Below, piece after piece: positions 25,772 to 34,099 of a stretch of DNA of 64,000 nt. The stretch is from Microvirga arsenatis (GTDB lineage: Bacteria > Pseudomonadota > Alphaproteobacteria > Rhizobiales > Beijerinckiaceae). The DNA lies in the NCBI RefSeq assembly GCF_009910705.1, contig NZ_JAAAXJ010000012.1:36189-100188 (forward strand), in the 5' to 3' direction. The first letter of the stretch is position 1; each line of letters opens with the position of its first letter. The notes under the pieces are model-generated. The model had not been told where the DNA came from. It did no database searches and worked only from the letters and a program-made list of their open reading frames with translations. The translations under genes were made by a program, and so were the position numbers.

Positions 25772-28207
25772 TCAGATGACGAAGAAGTCCGACGCTTTGA
25801 GCGCCAGTCCCTTGGAGAGGGTGGCGATCTCCACCGCCTTGCCCTTGCCGGAGCCGTCCGCGTCGTAGAGCAGCACGCCCTTGGCCTTGTCGTAGATGAG
25901 GTGGTCGTCCTTGTCCTTGGCCTTGGAGCCGGTGGCAAAGAGGCTGCTCTTCAGGGCTGCGGGCTTGTCCACCGAGCCCGCCTTGCCGAGCTTGGCGAAC
26001 ACGGCGTTGTCGAGCCAGATCGCATCGTCCTTCACGGAGAAGTCGCTGATCGTATCCCGGTTGCTGCGGGCGTTCGGCTTGGTGTCGAACACGAACGCGT
26101 CCTCGCCCGCACCGCCCGTAAGCGTGTCCTTGCCGAGGCCCCCATAGAGCACATCCTTGCTCGTGCCGCCGGTGAGCCGGTCGGCGCCGGCGCTGCCCAT
26201 GAGCGTCTCGACAGGGATGTTGCTCACGCTGACGGTGAAGGCCTTGTCGACGGCGAGGCCGCCTTGGTCGGTGATCCGCACCACCACGGTATGGGAGGTC
26301 GCCGCCTCATGGTCGATCGGGGCGCCGTTCGCCACGACCAGCCGGTTGCCCGAGATGGCAAAGCGGCCGCCGGCACTGTCGACGAGGTCCAGGGTAAAGC
26401 CGTCCTCGATGTTCGGGTCCACCACCGAGAAATCGCCGACGACCGTGCCCGTGCCGGCGTTCTCCTGCACCGAGTTCCTGGCCAGGGATGCGTCAGGCCG
26501 TTGCAGGACGTGGGTGCCGACAACATCGGTGACCTCGCGAAACCCCTGATCGTAGAGCTTCTGGCGTTCGGCCAGGGTGAAGACGTCCTCGACGAGAACG
26601 AGCGTGATGTTCTGCGCGGCAGCCCGCGTCAGGAGCGCCGTTGCCTTGTCGTCGAAGACGAGGGAGGTGGGGCCCGCGTCCGAAACCGTGATGGCCTCGA
26701 TGCCGGAGAGCGTCAGTGCCGAGAAGTCGTAGCTGCCCGATTGCAGGCGCAGCTCGTCGATCCCGGCGCCGCCTCGAATCGCGATGACCCCCGCCAGCGT
26801 GGATTCATTGGCCTCGATGACGTCGTTTCCGCTGGAGCCCTGGATGATCTCGATCCCCGTCAGGACGTCCGGCGCCGTGAGATCGAACGTGCCGCCCTCG
26901 AGCATCCGGAGGGTGTCGATGCCGCCGCCGGCTTCCAGGCTGTCGCCGGTTTCAAGGCCGCCGTTCACGACATAGAAGGTTTCGTTGGCCGCCGAGCCGA
27001 TGCTGTACTCCTGACCCTCGCCGAAAGCCGTGGTGTAGCTGTAGACGCGCTGATAGACGCCAGCGCCCGAACCGTCCTGGTTCTCGGAGGTCCATGTCAC
27101 GATCCAACTGCCATCCACTCCCGAGGTGACGTTCGAGCCGTATTGATCGGACTGCGTGGTGGTGTTGACCCGTTGCTCGCCGCCCACAGGCATGCCGTTG
27201 CTGTCGTATCGCTGCTGATAGATGCCCGAACCGGAACCATCTTGGTCACCCGAAGTCCAAGTGACGACCCAGCCGCCGTCCGGCATCGCCGCGATGCTGG
27301 ATTTTTCCTGGGAGGCAACGGTGGTCGTATTGACCTTCTGTTCACCGCCTCTCGGAGATCCATTGGCGTTATAGCGCTGCTGGTAAACGCCATACTCGGA
27401 TCCGTCCTGCTCCGAGGAGGTCCATGTCACGACCCAGCCGCCATCGGTGAGAGCGACCACTTCGGGGAGAGACTGGTCGCCTGCCGCGTAGGTATTGACG
27501 ATCTGCTCGCCTCCAACGCGGCCTCCTCCGGCATTGTAACGCTGCTGAAAGATGTCGGTGGTCGAGCCATTCGAGGAGGTCCATGTCACGACCCAGCCGC
27601 CATCGGCGAGCGTCGTGATGCTCGGACTGGATTGATCGGATTGGAGTGTGGTGTTGACCCTCTCGTCCGTCGTGAGGAGAGGATTTCCATTGGAATCGTA
27701 GCGCTGCTGGTAGATCCCCCAGCCGGAGCCGTCCTGATCTCTGGATGTCCAGGTCACGACCCAGCCCCCGAAGGGGAGGGCCGTCACCGTCGGCTCGGCC
27801 TGCTGATCCGCCGTGAAGGTGTTGACCCTCACCTCGCCGTCACGCGCCGTTCCATCGGCCCTGTATCGCTGCTGGTAGATCTCGGCCTCGGACCCGTCCG
27901 GGCTGTAGGACGTCCATGTCACGATCCAACCGCCATCGACCAGTGCGGTAACGCTCGGGTCGGCTTGGCTGCCTGCCGTCGTCGTGTTGACCCGCTGCTC
28001 ACCGCCGATCGGCGTGCCGTCGGCGTAGTATTGCTGCTGGTAGATGCCGTAGCCGTCGCCATCCTGGTTCTCGGACGTCCAGGTCACGATCCAGTTGTTG
28101 TTGCTGAGCATCGTGATGCTCGAAGCATCCTGAACACCGTCGGTATGGGTGTTCACCCGCTGCTCGGCCCCGAACCGAAAGACTTTCGCCAACATCCTCG
28201 CCCCCAT
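25772..28207 (-). CDS. Large secreted RTX-type protein with seven tryptophan-rich repeats
   Basis: The protein has about 811 residues. Seven repeats of about 48 residues fill residues 10-360, with cores such as GGWVVTWTSGDQDGSGSGIY, QQRY-NGxPxGGEQRVNTTT and VTALxDGG. A long beta-rich middle follows (including ASDFF-like and cadherin-like segments near 600-700), then a short RTX block (GGTSKDVLYGGLGKDTLTGG, about 675-695) and an aliphatic C-terminus (GLALKASDFFVI) typical of type I secretion substrates. Surface or extracellular location is inferred. Start choices at 28207 and 28195 are both plausible. The C-terminal 130 residues differ from those of the other RTX protein, so the two are not recent duplicates. 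Confidence 0.78.
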   Translation of the reverse strand: MGARMLAKVFRFGAEQRVNTHTDGVQDASSITMLSNNNWIVTWTSENQDGDGYGIYQQQYYADGTPIGGEQRVNTTTAGSQADPSVTALVDGGWIVTWTSYSPDGSEAEIYQQRYRADGTARDGEVRVNTFTADQQAEPTVTALPFGGWVVTWTSRDQDGSGWGIYQQRYDSNGNPLLTTDERVNTTLQSDQSSPSITTLADGGWVVTWTSSNGSTTDIFQQRYNAGGGRVGGEQIVNTYAAGDQSLPEVVALTDGGWVVTWTSSEQDGSEYGVYQQRYNANGSPRGGEQKVNTTTVASQEKSSIAAMPDGGWVVTWTSGDQDGSGSGIYQQRYDSNGMPVGGEQRVNTTTQSDQYGSNVTSGVDGSWIVTWTSENQDGSGAGVYQRVYSYTTAFGEGQEYSIGSAANETFYVVNGGLETGDSLEAGGGIDTLRMLEGGTFDLTAPDVLTGIEIIQGSSGNDVIEANESTLAGVIAIRGGAGIDELRLQSGSYDFSALTLSGIEAITVSDAGPTSLVFDDKATALLTRAAAQNITLVLVEDVFTLAERQKLYDQGFREVTDVVGTHVLQRPDASLARNSVQENAGTGTVVGDFSVVDPNIEDGFTLDLVDSAGGRFAISGNRLVVANGAPIDHEAATSHTVVVRITDQGGLAVDKAFTVSVSNIPVETLMGSAGADRLTGGTSKDVLYGGLGKDTLTGGAGEDAFVFDTKPNARSNRDTISDFSVKDDAIWLDNAVFAKLGKAGSVDKPAALKSSLFATGSKAKDKDDHLIYDKAKGVLLYDADGSGKGKAVEIATLSKGLALKASDFFVI

Positions 28208-28453
28208 TTTGCTGCCGGCCCAGGCTTCCGGTTGAGAGTTTCGGCCTGTGTCACCGGCGTTGAGCACCTCGTATACACTGTCAGGACTGGCTTTTAGATA
28301 TGTTAAAACGTAGCAGGGCGTGTGCCGCCCTCTGCAGCGACCGACGTTCAGAATCCATCTTGACACCGCACCGCTCTTAGAGTACAAAACGTGAACACTG
28401 ACGAAGTGTGAATGAGGAACCCCCGCCCATTCGCTCCTTCGCCAAAACCTCCG

Positions 28454-28484
28454 CCGCCCAGAGCCCCCGCCTGGGCGGTTTTTT
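28454..28484 (+). terminator. Terminator-like hairpin in the leader of the first GTA gene
   Basis: CCGCCCAG (28454-28461) pairs perfectly with CTGGGCGG (28471-28478), followed by six T. It ends only 13 bases before the g1 start codon, so no promoter fits between them. No plus-strand gene upstream needs it. It may attenuate transcription of the cluster or structure the leader. Confidence 0.75.
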
Positions 28485-28497
28485 GTTGGCTTTGGTC

Positions 28498-29049
28498 ATG
28501 CCTCAGAGAATCGAGATCGACGACGAGCGGAAGCGGCAGGCCTGGGAGATCTATGCCCGCCAGCCGGACAAGCACCTGCCCGAAATCCGGGCTTTTCTCG
28601 GAGTCAGTGCGGGCACCTTCGTGCGGATGCGCAAGCGCTGGGGCTGGCCGCAGCGCCAGGTCGCCCTGAACGAGAACGCCCTGAGCAAAGCGGCGAAGGA
28701 CGAGGGCGGTGTTGCCGGTCTTGCGAAGGCCGCCGCCGCCTCCGTCCACGATGCCGCCCGCGCCCTGGCGCAGGCCACGCGGGCGCAGATCGCCACGCTC
28801 ATGGACGAGCAGCGCACCGGCCGCGCCAACGATCATGACAAGACCGCCCGCAGGCTCGCGTCCTATGCCAAGACGCTGGCAGCCGCACGGGCGCTTGTGG
28901 AACAGGAAAGTTCACCGCTCGATGACAGCGAGCCTCATGACAACAGACCCCGGCGCAGCCTCCACGAGCTGCGCGAGGAGCTTTCTCGCCACCTTGACCG
29001 GGTTATCGCGGAGGAGGAGGCTCGCGGAGGCGACGGCCTCCTGGTGTGA
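28498..29049 (+). CDS. GTA g1, small terminase-like protein
   Basis: The protein has 183 residues. The N-terminus RIEIDDERKRQAWEIYARQP with LPEIRAFLGVSAGTFVRMRK forms a helix-turn-helix expected for a terminase small subunit, which recognises or organises DNA for packaging. The C-terminal half is charged coiled coil (including HELREELSRHLDRVIAEEEA). ATG 28498 is chosen after the leader hairpin; an open frame from 28408 would translate through it. The 3' end overlaps the large terminase start region by 113 bases, as is common in these clusters. No strong Shine-Dalgarno site is visible. Confidence 0.75.
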   Translation: MPQRIEIDDERKRQAWEIYARQPDKHLPEIRAFLGVSAGTFVRMRKRWGWPQRQVALNENALSKAAKDEGGVAGLAKAAAASVHDAARALAQATRAQIATLMDEQRTGRANDHDKTARRLASYAKTLAAARALVEQESSPLDDSEPHDNRPRRSLHELREELSRHLDRVIAEEEARGGDGLLV

Positions 29050-30310
29050 GGCCGATTTCGAGCGCGTGCTGCGCTTCTGGCCCCTGCGCTGCCGGCCCGA
29101 GCAGCGGCTTCCGGGCTTGGCCCGGCAACATGACCCCTGGACGATCTGGCTCATCCTCGGCGGACGCGGCGCGGGCAAGACCCGCGCGGGCGCCGAATGG
29201 GTGCGCGGCCTCGCGCTCGGCGAGCCCGATGTCGCCGACGGTGCCGTGCGCCGCATTGCGCTCGTCGGCGAGACTTTTTCCGATGCGCGCAACGTGATGG
29301 TGGAGGGGCCTTCCGGCATCCTCGCCGTGCACGAGCGCCACGAGCGCCCCGCCTGGTCGCCGTCCCTGCGCAAGCTCGAATGGGCGAACGGCGCGGTGGC
29401 GCACGTGTTCTCGGCGGAGGACCCGGACTCCCTGCGAGGGCCCCAATTCGAGGCCGCCTGGGCGGACGAGCTCGCCAAGTGGCGGCACGTGGAGGAAACC
29501 TGGGACATGCTGCAGTTCGGCCTTCGCCTCGGCGCGCATCCGCGCCAGATGGTGACGACCACGCCGCGGCCGATCCCGATCCTGAAACGCTTCCTCGCCG
29601 ACCCTTCGGTGGCGGTGTCGCGGGTGCGGACTGCTGAGAATGCGGAGAACCTCGCGCCGGCCTTTCTCGATGCGGTGGTGCGCCGCTATGCGGGCACGCG
29701 CCTCGGGCGGCAGGAGCTCGACGGCGACATCGTCGAGGACCGCCCCGATGCCCTGTGGACCCGGGACGCGATCGAGATGAACCGGATCGACGACGCGCCG
29801 CCGCTTCAGCGCATCGTCGTGGCGGTCGATCCGCCTGCGTCTTCGTCGAAGCGCGCCGATGCCTGCGGGATCGTGGCGGCGGGCGTGGACGAGGGCGGCA
29901 CGGCCTATGTGCTGGAGGATGCGACGGCGTCGGGCCTGAAGCCGCCCGAATGGGCCGCGAAGGCCGTGGCGCTCTACCGCCGTCTGCAGGCGGACGCGCT
30001 CGTGGTCGAGACCAACCAGGGCGGCGAGATGGCCATGGGCGTGATCCGCGAAGTCGATTCCACGGTTCCGGTGGTGGGCGTGCGCGCCACCCGGGGCAAG
30101 TACCTGCGCGCCGAGCCGGTCTCCGTGCTCTATGCGCAGAACCGCGTGCGCCATGTGGGCGCGCTGCCGGAGCTGGAGGACGAGCTGTGCGATTTCGGCC
30201 CCGGCGGCCTCACTTCGGGCCGCTCGCCCGACCGCCTGGATGCCCTCGTCTGGGCGCTCTCCGAGCTGATGCTGCGCGAGCGGCACGAGCCGCGGGTGCG
30301 GGTGCTTTGA
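28937..30310 (+). CDS. GTA g2, large terminase subunit
   Basis: The protein has 457 residues. It is the ATPase-nuclease motor that packs DNA into GTA heads. Walker A is GGRGAGKTRAGAEW (75-88). The Walker B region is FEAAWADELAKWRH, followed by the coupling motif VTTTPRP. The nuclease domain starts with RIVVAVDPPASSSK and has LVVETNQGGEMAMG and the final RSPDRLDALVWALSELM with its acidic residue. All motifs look intact. The start at 28937 overlaps g1; a start nearer 29010 would give a shorter N-terminus and cannot be excluded. It is the best single marker of the cluster. Confidence 0.93.
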   Translation: MTTDPGAASTSCARSFLATLTGLSRRRRLAEATASWCEADFERVLRFWPLRCRPEQRLPGLARQHDPWTIWLILGGRGAGKTRAGAEWVRGLALGEPDVADGAVRRIALVGETFSDARNVMVEGPSGILAVHERHERPAWSPSLRKLEWANGAVAHVFSAEDPDSLRGPQFEAAWADELAKWRHVEETWDMLQFGLRLGAHPRQMVTTTPRPIPILKRFLADPSVAVSRVRTAENAENLAPAFLDAVVRRYAGTRLGRQELDGDIVEDRPDALWTRDAIEMNRIDDAPPLQRIVVAVDPPASSSKRADACGIVAAGVDEGGTAYVLEDATASGLKPPEWAAKAVALYRRLQADALVVETNQGGEMAMGVIREVDSTVPVVGVRATRGKYLRAEPVSVLYAQNRVRHVGALPELEDELCDFGPGGLTSGRSPDRLDALVWALSELMLRERHEPRVRVL

Positions 30311-30859
30311 AAAAAGAACGCCCCAGCCGAAGGTCTGTGTTCACGCACGGCTCCGGCCAGGGCGCCGTGACTCCCGTAGGGGCAAAAGATGGGGTCACGC
30401 GTCTTAAGCTAAGCTGTTCCCCGCATTCCTCAAGCCTCCTGAAGGGGTGAGTCTTTCGAGCTAGGCCGGCGCGAAGGAGGCATTGCGCTCCGGCTGCAGG
30501 CCAGGGCGGATGGCAGTTCATCCGTGCCGATCCGCCCTGCCATGGCCTCGTGCCGTCCCAGAGGACGGGCGGCAGAGTCTGAAGAAAACCGATGGTCGCG
30601 CCAGCCAGGAGGCGAGGCCAACCTGGCTGGCGCGTGAATGTCGCCGGGTGCCCCCCGCAACATCTTGAAATTACCTTGAGACATGTGACCGGCCAATGAC
30701 GAAACCTGCGAAACTGCACCCATTTTGCTCACGGCCTGCGGAATTTGCCGGCATGCTGAATCGAGGGTTAGCACGGAGGTCTCGGCGCTGCGCATCCCCA
30801 TCCCCTCCGATGACGGCGCCGTCTCCGGCTGGGGACACCCTGGCAACGAGGAGCTTTTC
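30311..30859. other. 549-bp gap between terminase and portal with long imperfect hairpin
   Basis: No coding frame here has a recognisable product. The main structure is a long inverted repeat: CAGGGCGGAT (30502-30511) with ATCCGCCCTG (30530-30539), extended by GGCC arms at 30499-30502 and 30543-30546. In most GTA clusters terminase and portal are almost adjacent, so this insertion is unusual. It could hold a promoter for the portal operon or an untranslated RNA; neither can be shown. Confidence 0.5.
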
Positions 30860-32035
30860 ATGCTGAACCGATTGACCCGCTGGCTGCAGGCTCCGCCCGA
30901 GGCCAAGGCCTCGCGCGTGCAGGGCGCCATCGCGCTCTACGTGGCCGGACGAGCCGTGTGGACGCCGCGCGATTATGCGGCGCTCGCCCGCGAGGGTTTC
31001 CAGAAGAACGCCATCGTGCACCGGGCCGTGCGGCTGGTGAGCGAGGCGGCGGCCTCGCTGCCGCTCGCGCTCAAGAGCGAGGGACGGGAGATCGCCGCGC
31101 ATCCGCTGCTGGCGCTGCTCGCGCGGCCCAATGCGCGGGAGGGCGGGCAGCGCTTCCTCGAGAGCCTCTACGGGCACCTCATGGTCTCGGGCAACGCCTA
31201 TGTGGAGGCCGTGTCCCTCGACGGCGTGCCGCAGGAGCTTCACGCGCTGCGCCCCGACCGGATGCGCGTGGTGCCCGACGCCGACGGCTGGCCCGCGGCC
31301 TACGAATATGCGGTCGGCACGCAGGCCGTGCGCTTCGCGATCCGCGAGGACGAGGCGATGCCGCCGATCCTGCACCTCACGCTCTTCCATCCGGCGGACG
31401 ATCATTACGGATTGTCGCCGATGGAGGCCGCCGCCACGGCGCTCGATATCCACAACGCGGCGGGCGCGTGGAACAAGGCGCTGCTCGACAACGCGGCACG
31501 CCCCTCCGGCGCGCTCGTGGTCGGCGGCGCCACGCTCACCGATGCGCAGTTCGAGCGGCTCAAGGGCGAGCTGGAGGCGAACTACCAGGGCGCCGGCAAT
31601 GCGGGCCGCCCGCTGCTGCTCGAGGGCGGCCTCGACTGGAAGCCGCTCTCGCTCTCGCCGAAGGACATGGACTTCGTGGAAGCCAAGGCCGCCGCCGCGC
31701 GGGAGATCGCGCTCGCCTTCGGCGTGCCGCCGCTGCTGCTGGGCCTGCCCGGCGACAGCACGCATGCCAACTACGCCGAGGCCAACCGCGCCTTCTACCG
31801 CCAGACGGTGATCCCGCTGGTCAAGCGCACGGCGGAAGCGCTCGCGCATTGGCTCGCGCCCGCCTGGCGCGAGGCGCTCGCCCTCGAACCCGACCTCGAC
31901 GCCATCGAGGCGCTCGCCGACGAGCGCGAAAGCCTCTGGCGGCGCGTGTCGGCGGCTTCGTTCCTGAGCGACGACGAGAAGCGCGAGGCGATCGGCTACG
32001 GGCGTGCGACGGCGGGGAAGGGGAGGCGGAGGTGA
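30860..32035 (+). CDS. GTA g3, phage portal protein (HK97 family)
   Basis: The protein has 391 residues. The portal is the dodecameric ring through which DNA enters the head. Conserved segments include NAIVHRAVRLVSEAAASLPL, SGNAYVEAVSLDGVPQELHA with LRPDRMRV, DHYGLSPMEAAATALDIHNA and FGVPPLLLGLPGDSTHANYA with EANRAFYRQTV. ATG 30860 follows a GAGGAG site and gives the normal short N-terminus MLNRLTRWLQ. Upstream lies the unusual 549-bp gap; downstream lies a 611-bp repeat-rich stretch before g3.5. Confidence 0.93.
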   Translation: MLNRLTRWLQAPPEAKASRVQGAIALYVAGRAVWTPRDYAALAREGFQKNAIVHRAVRLVSEAAASLPLALKSEGREIAAHPLLALLARPNAREGGQRFLESLYGHLMVSGNAYVEAVSLDGVPQELHALRPDRMRVVPDADGWPAAYEYAVGTQAVRFAIREDEAMPPILHLTLFHPADDHYGLSPMEAAATALDIHNAAGAWNKALLDNAARPSGALVVGGATLTDAQFERLKGELEANYQGAGNAGRPLLLEGGLDWKPLSLSPKDMDFVEAKAAAAREIALAFGVPPLLLGLPGDSTHANYAEANRAFYRQTVIPLVKRTAEALAHWLAPAWREALALEPDLDAIEALADERESLWRRVSAASFLSDDEKREAIGYGRATAGKGRRR

Positions 32036-32064
32036 GATGATCGCACCATGATGCGACACTCCCC

Positions 32065-32154
32065 CGTCATCACCGGCCTTGTGCCGGTGATCTCGCTGCG
32101 ATGAAACGCGTCGCTTTTCCGATCGGGATGGCCGGGACAAGCCCGGCCATGACG
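32065..32154. repeat. Palindromic intergenic repeat, family B copy 2
   Basis: A 90-bp element starting CGTCATCACCGGCCTTGTGC and ending GCCCGGCCATGACG. It is the same type as 4436-4524 but with the two arms exchanged, that is, in opposite orientation. Confidence 0.72.
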
Positions 32155-32343
32155 AGAAGGGTATCATCCCGGGGCTGCGGAGCAGAACCCGGGATCGCAA
32201 GACAAGTGTGGCGCTGTCTTCACCTCTCCAGTCCCCAGTCGGGCGTTCCCGATCCGGACATCCCCCGTGCTCAAACCGGATGTTTCGGACGTGAGCACGA
32301 GGAGGGTCAGGCGTGAGGGTGGAATGACTGGGTGAAACTTTCC

Positions 32344-32432
32344 CGTCATGGCCGGCCTTGTGCCAGCCATCCCATGCTGCGAGACGCCCCGCTTCTCGGG
32401 TCGGGATCACCGGCACAAGGCCGGTGATGACG
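32344..32432. repeat. Palindromic intergenic repeat, family B copy 3
   Basis: An 89-bp element from CGTCATGGCCGGCCTTGTGC to GCCGGTGATGACG, in the same orientation as copy 1. Copies 2 and 3 bracket 190 bp and could pair or recombine with each other. Confidence 0.72.
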
Positions 32433-32646
32433 TCCGAATGTGGGTGAGCGCCGCGCTCCACAGACCCGACCCCCACTCTCAATCTCTCCTCACAACGGGA
32501 AGGGGAAACCTCGCTTGATCCTGAACTCGACCCCGGATCGTCGCTGCGCTCCGACCGGGCCGACATCGCTCCGGCCGGGAATGACATCCAAGCCCTCCCG
32601 GGACTTCCAGAATCCCTCTCGACGGAGTTCTTTGCGAGAACAAATC

Positions 32647-32847
32647 ATGAACACACTCGACCAGATCACCGAGGCCGTCATCCGGCGCGGGGATCTTGCC
32701 CATCTGGCCCTGTTCGTCTGGGCCAGCGGGGCCTCCGCCCTGCTCGCCATGACCCTGCGCGACCTGTTCGCGGCGAACCGCCGGTTCGATGCGTTCGTGC
32801 GCGAGCTGTCCCTGTTCAACCGCCGCCATTCCGGAGATCCTCCATGA
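32647..32847 (+). CDS. GTA g3.5-like small membrane protein
   Basis: The protein has 66 residues with one hydrophobic segment (about 18-37, LAHLALFVWASGASALLAMT) flanked by charged helices. Its place between portal and protease is that of g3.5 in Rhodobacter-type clusters, where a short hypothetical protein is standard. The stop overlaps the next start (ATGA at 32844-32847), showing translational coupling. Function unknown. Confidence 0.7.
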   Translation: MNTLDQITEAVIRRGDLAHLALFVWASGASALLAMTLRDLFAANRRFDAFVRELSLFNRRHSGDPP

Positions 32848-32993
32848 CCCGCCTTCTCTCCCGCGCGCCGCGCAAGCCCAAGGCTGCGCGGGACGGCCAG
32901 GGCCGTGCCCAGACCGTGTTCCGCGATTTCGTGCGCCAGCTCGAGAAGCTCGATGCCAAGCCGCCCCGATCCGGGCGCAAGGCCCGGCCATGA
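32844..32993 (+). CDS. Very small basic protein coupled to the prohead protease gene
   Basis: The protein has 49 residues and is rich in Arg and Lys (MTRLLSRAPRKPKAARDG at the start), with a short helix FRDFVRQLEKLDAK. It is linked by ATGA overlaps to g3.5 upstream and to the protease gene downstream (32990), which supports it as a real gene. No family is recognised. It may be a GTA head accessory peptide or merely a coupling ORF. Confidence 0.55.
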   Translation: MTRLLSRAPRKPKAARDGQGRAQTVFRDFVRQLEKLDAKPPRSGRKARP

Positions 32994-33526
32994 AGCCTGC
33001 GGCTCCCCTCGTCGGCGAGCGCAAGTTTCTCGCCGAGGCGCCGAGCGCCGTGGATGCGGACGGCGTGTTCGAAGGCTATGCCAGCCTGTTCGGCGAGGCC
33101 GATCTCGGCAAGGACGTGGTGATGCCGGGCGCCTTCCGCGACAGCCTGAAGGCGCGGGGCGCGGCGCAGGTGCGGCTCCTGTGGCAGCACGACCCGGCGC
33201 AGCCCATCGGGCGCTGGCTCTCCATCGCCGAGGACCGCCGGGGCCTGCGCGTGCGCGGCCGGCTCAACCTGGCGGTGGAGCGCGCCCGCGACATCCACGC
33301 CCTCATGCGCGACGGCGCGGTGGACGGGCTGTCCATCGGCTTTCGCGTCGAGCGCGCGCGGGCGGAGCGGCCGACCGGCCTGCGCCGGCTGGAGAAGCTC
33401 GACCTGTGGGAGATCTCCGTCGTCACCTTCCCGATGCTGCCCGGCGCACGCGTCGAGACCGTGAAGCAGGCCGCGCCGAACCTCGCCGCCAGCATCCGCC
33501 GGGCGGCCGTCCGACTATTGTCCTGA
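32990..33526 (+). CDS. GTA g4, HK97-type prohead protease
   Basis: The protein has 178 residues. The U35/HK97 protease cleaves the capsid scaffold during head maturation. Motifs in order: VFEGYASLFGEADLGKDVVM, RLLWQHDPAQPIGRW (catalytic His region), GAVDGLSIGFRVERA (catalytic Ser) and LWEISVVTFPMLPGA. Length and motifs are complete. It starts inside the previous stop (ATGA). In many GTAs the capsid gene follows directly; here a terminator-like hairpin, a lipoprotein gene and a repeat intervene. Confidence 0.92.
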   Translation: MKPAAPLVGERKFLAEAPSAVDADGVFEGYASLFGEADLGKDVVMPGAFRDSLKARGAAQVRLLWQHDPAQPIGRWLSIAEDRRGLRVRGRLNLAVERARDIHALMRDGAVDGLSIGFRVERARAERPTGLRRLEKLDLWEISVVTFPMLPGARVETVKQAAPNLAASIRRAAVRLLS

Positions 33527-33556
33527 ACCTTGTCCGTGGGAACGCGTTACCCGAGA

Positions 33557-33588
33557 GCCCGCACGGATGCGGAAGCTGCGGGCCCTTT
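33557..33588 (+). terminator. Terminator-like hairpin after the prohead protease gene
   Basis: GCCCGCA (33557-33563) pairs with TGCGGGC (33577-33583) across a 13-base loop, followed by CCTTTT. It lies 30 bp past the protease stop and 45 bp before the lipoprotein start. The short T-tract makes it a moderate terminator. Confidence 0.6.
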
Positions 33589-33632
33589 TCTTGGAGGAAG
33601 GTGTCTGTCTCCGCTTGTCTCGGGAGGTTTCC

Positions 33633-33857
33633 ATGAAGAAGCTTGCTTTCGTCGCGCTCCTCGGTCTCGCGGCAGCCGCCTGCACGACCACGGAAGAGCG
33701 GATCGGCGGCGCCGCCGTCGGCGCGGGCGTGGGCGCGGTCGCAGGACCCGTCGGCGCCGTGGCGGGCGGCGCGATCGGTGCTGCGACCGGTCCGGCCGTG
33801 GCCGACACGGTGCAGGCCAATACGCGTCCAGCGCGCCGCACGACCCGCCGCCGCTAA
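33633..33857 (+). CDS. Glycine-zipper lipoprotein within the GTA cluster
   Basis: The protein has 74 residues. A lipoprotein signal peptide ends in the lipobox LAAAAC, with Cys17 as the lipidated residue. A glycine-zipper segment (GGAAVGAGVGAVAGPVGAVA and onward, about 25-55) and a basic tail ending TTRRR follow. Outer-membrane association is expected. It has a GGGAGG site 8-13 nt upstream. It is not part of the standard GTA set. It resembles the glycine-zipper protein at 20391-20705 in type only, not in sequence. Confidence 0.72.
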   Translation: MKKLAFVALLGLAAAACTTTEERIGGAAVGAGVGAVAGPVGAVAGGAIGAATGPAVADTVQANTRPARRTTRRR

Positions 33858-33904
33858 CAAGTTCTCTGCAGAGCGAGGCTCATCGTCGTGCCCGGTCCCT
33901 GAGC

Positions 33905-34008
33905 CCTCATCCTGAGGAGGCCGTCAGGCCGTCTCGAAGGACGAGGGCGCCTCCAGAGACCGCTAGACCCTCCTTCGAGACGCAGCTGCGCTGCTCCTCA
34001 GGATGAGG
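33905..34008. repeat. Palindromic intergenic repeat, family A copy 1
   Basis: This 104-bp element is bounded by CCTCATCCTGAGGAG and its reverse complement CTCCTCAGGATGAGG at 33994-34008, with an internal inverted pair GTCTCGAAGGA and TCCTTCGAGAC. It lies between the lipoprotein and capsid genes. Confidence 0.85.
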
Positions 34009-34044
34009 TGAGAGCGTGATGAGCCAGCCCCTTAGGGAAACACG

Positions 34045-34069
34045 GGCCCGCCCTCCGGCGGGCCTTTTT
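34045..34069 (+). terminator. Terminator-like hairpin in the leader of the capsid gene
   Basis: GGCCCGCC (34045-34052) pairs perfectly with GGCGGGCC (34057-34064) around CTCC, followed by five T, one C and four more T. It ends 30 bases before the capsid ATG, leaving no room for a promoter between. No Shine-Dalgarno site follows it. Confidence 0.78.
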
Positions 34070-34099
34070 CTTTTCAGCCTTTCAAACCGATTGATTGAC

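Larger units (their letters stand above)
32036..32646. other. 611-bp repeat-rich gap between portal and g3.5
   Basis: No gene is supported. The stretch contains two family B palindromic repeats (32065-32154 and 32344-32432) separated by another repeat-like segment at about 32216-32330 that begins CTTCACCTCTCCAGTCC and includes inverted GGATGTTTCGGACGTGAG-type pieces. The small gene g3.5 follows directly. Confidence 0.6.

Noticed and set aside
25253..28297. 1014-codon plus-strand open frame opposite the large RTX gene
   Set aside because: Its repetitive His/Asp/Pro-rich sequence mirrors the tryptophan-rich repeats on minus. The minus product has clear RTX and repeat features.
30483..30668. 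61-codon plus-strand ORF in the terminase-portal gap
   Set aside because: It overlaps the long hairpin, has no ribosome-binding site and no family resemblance.
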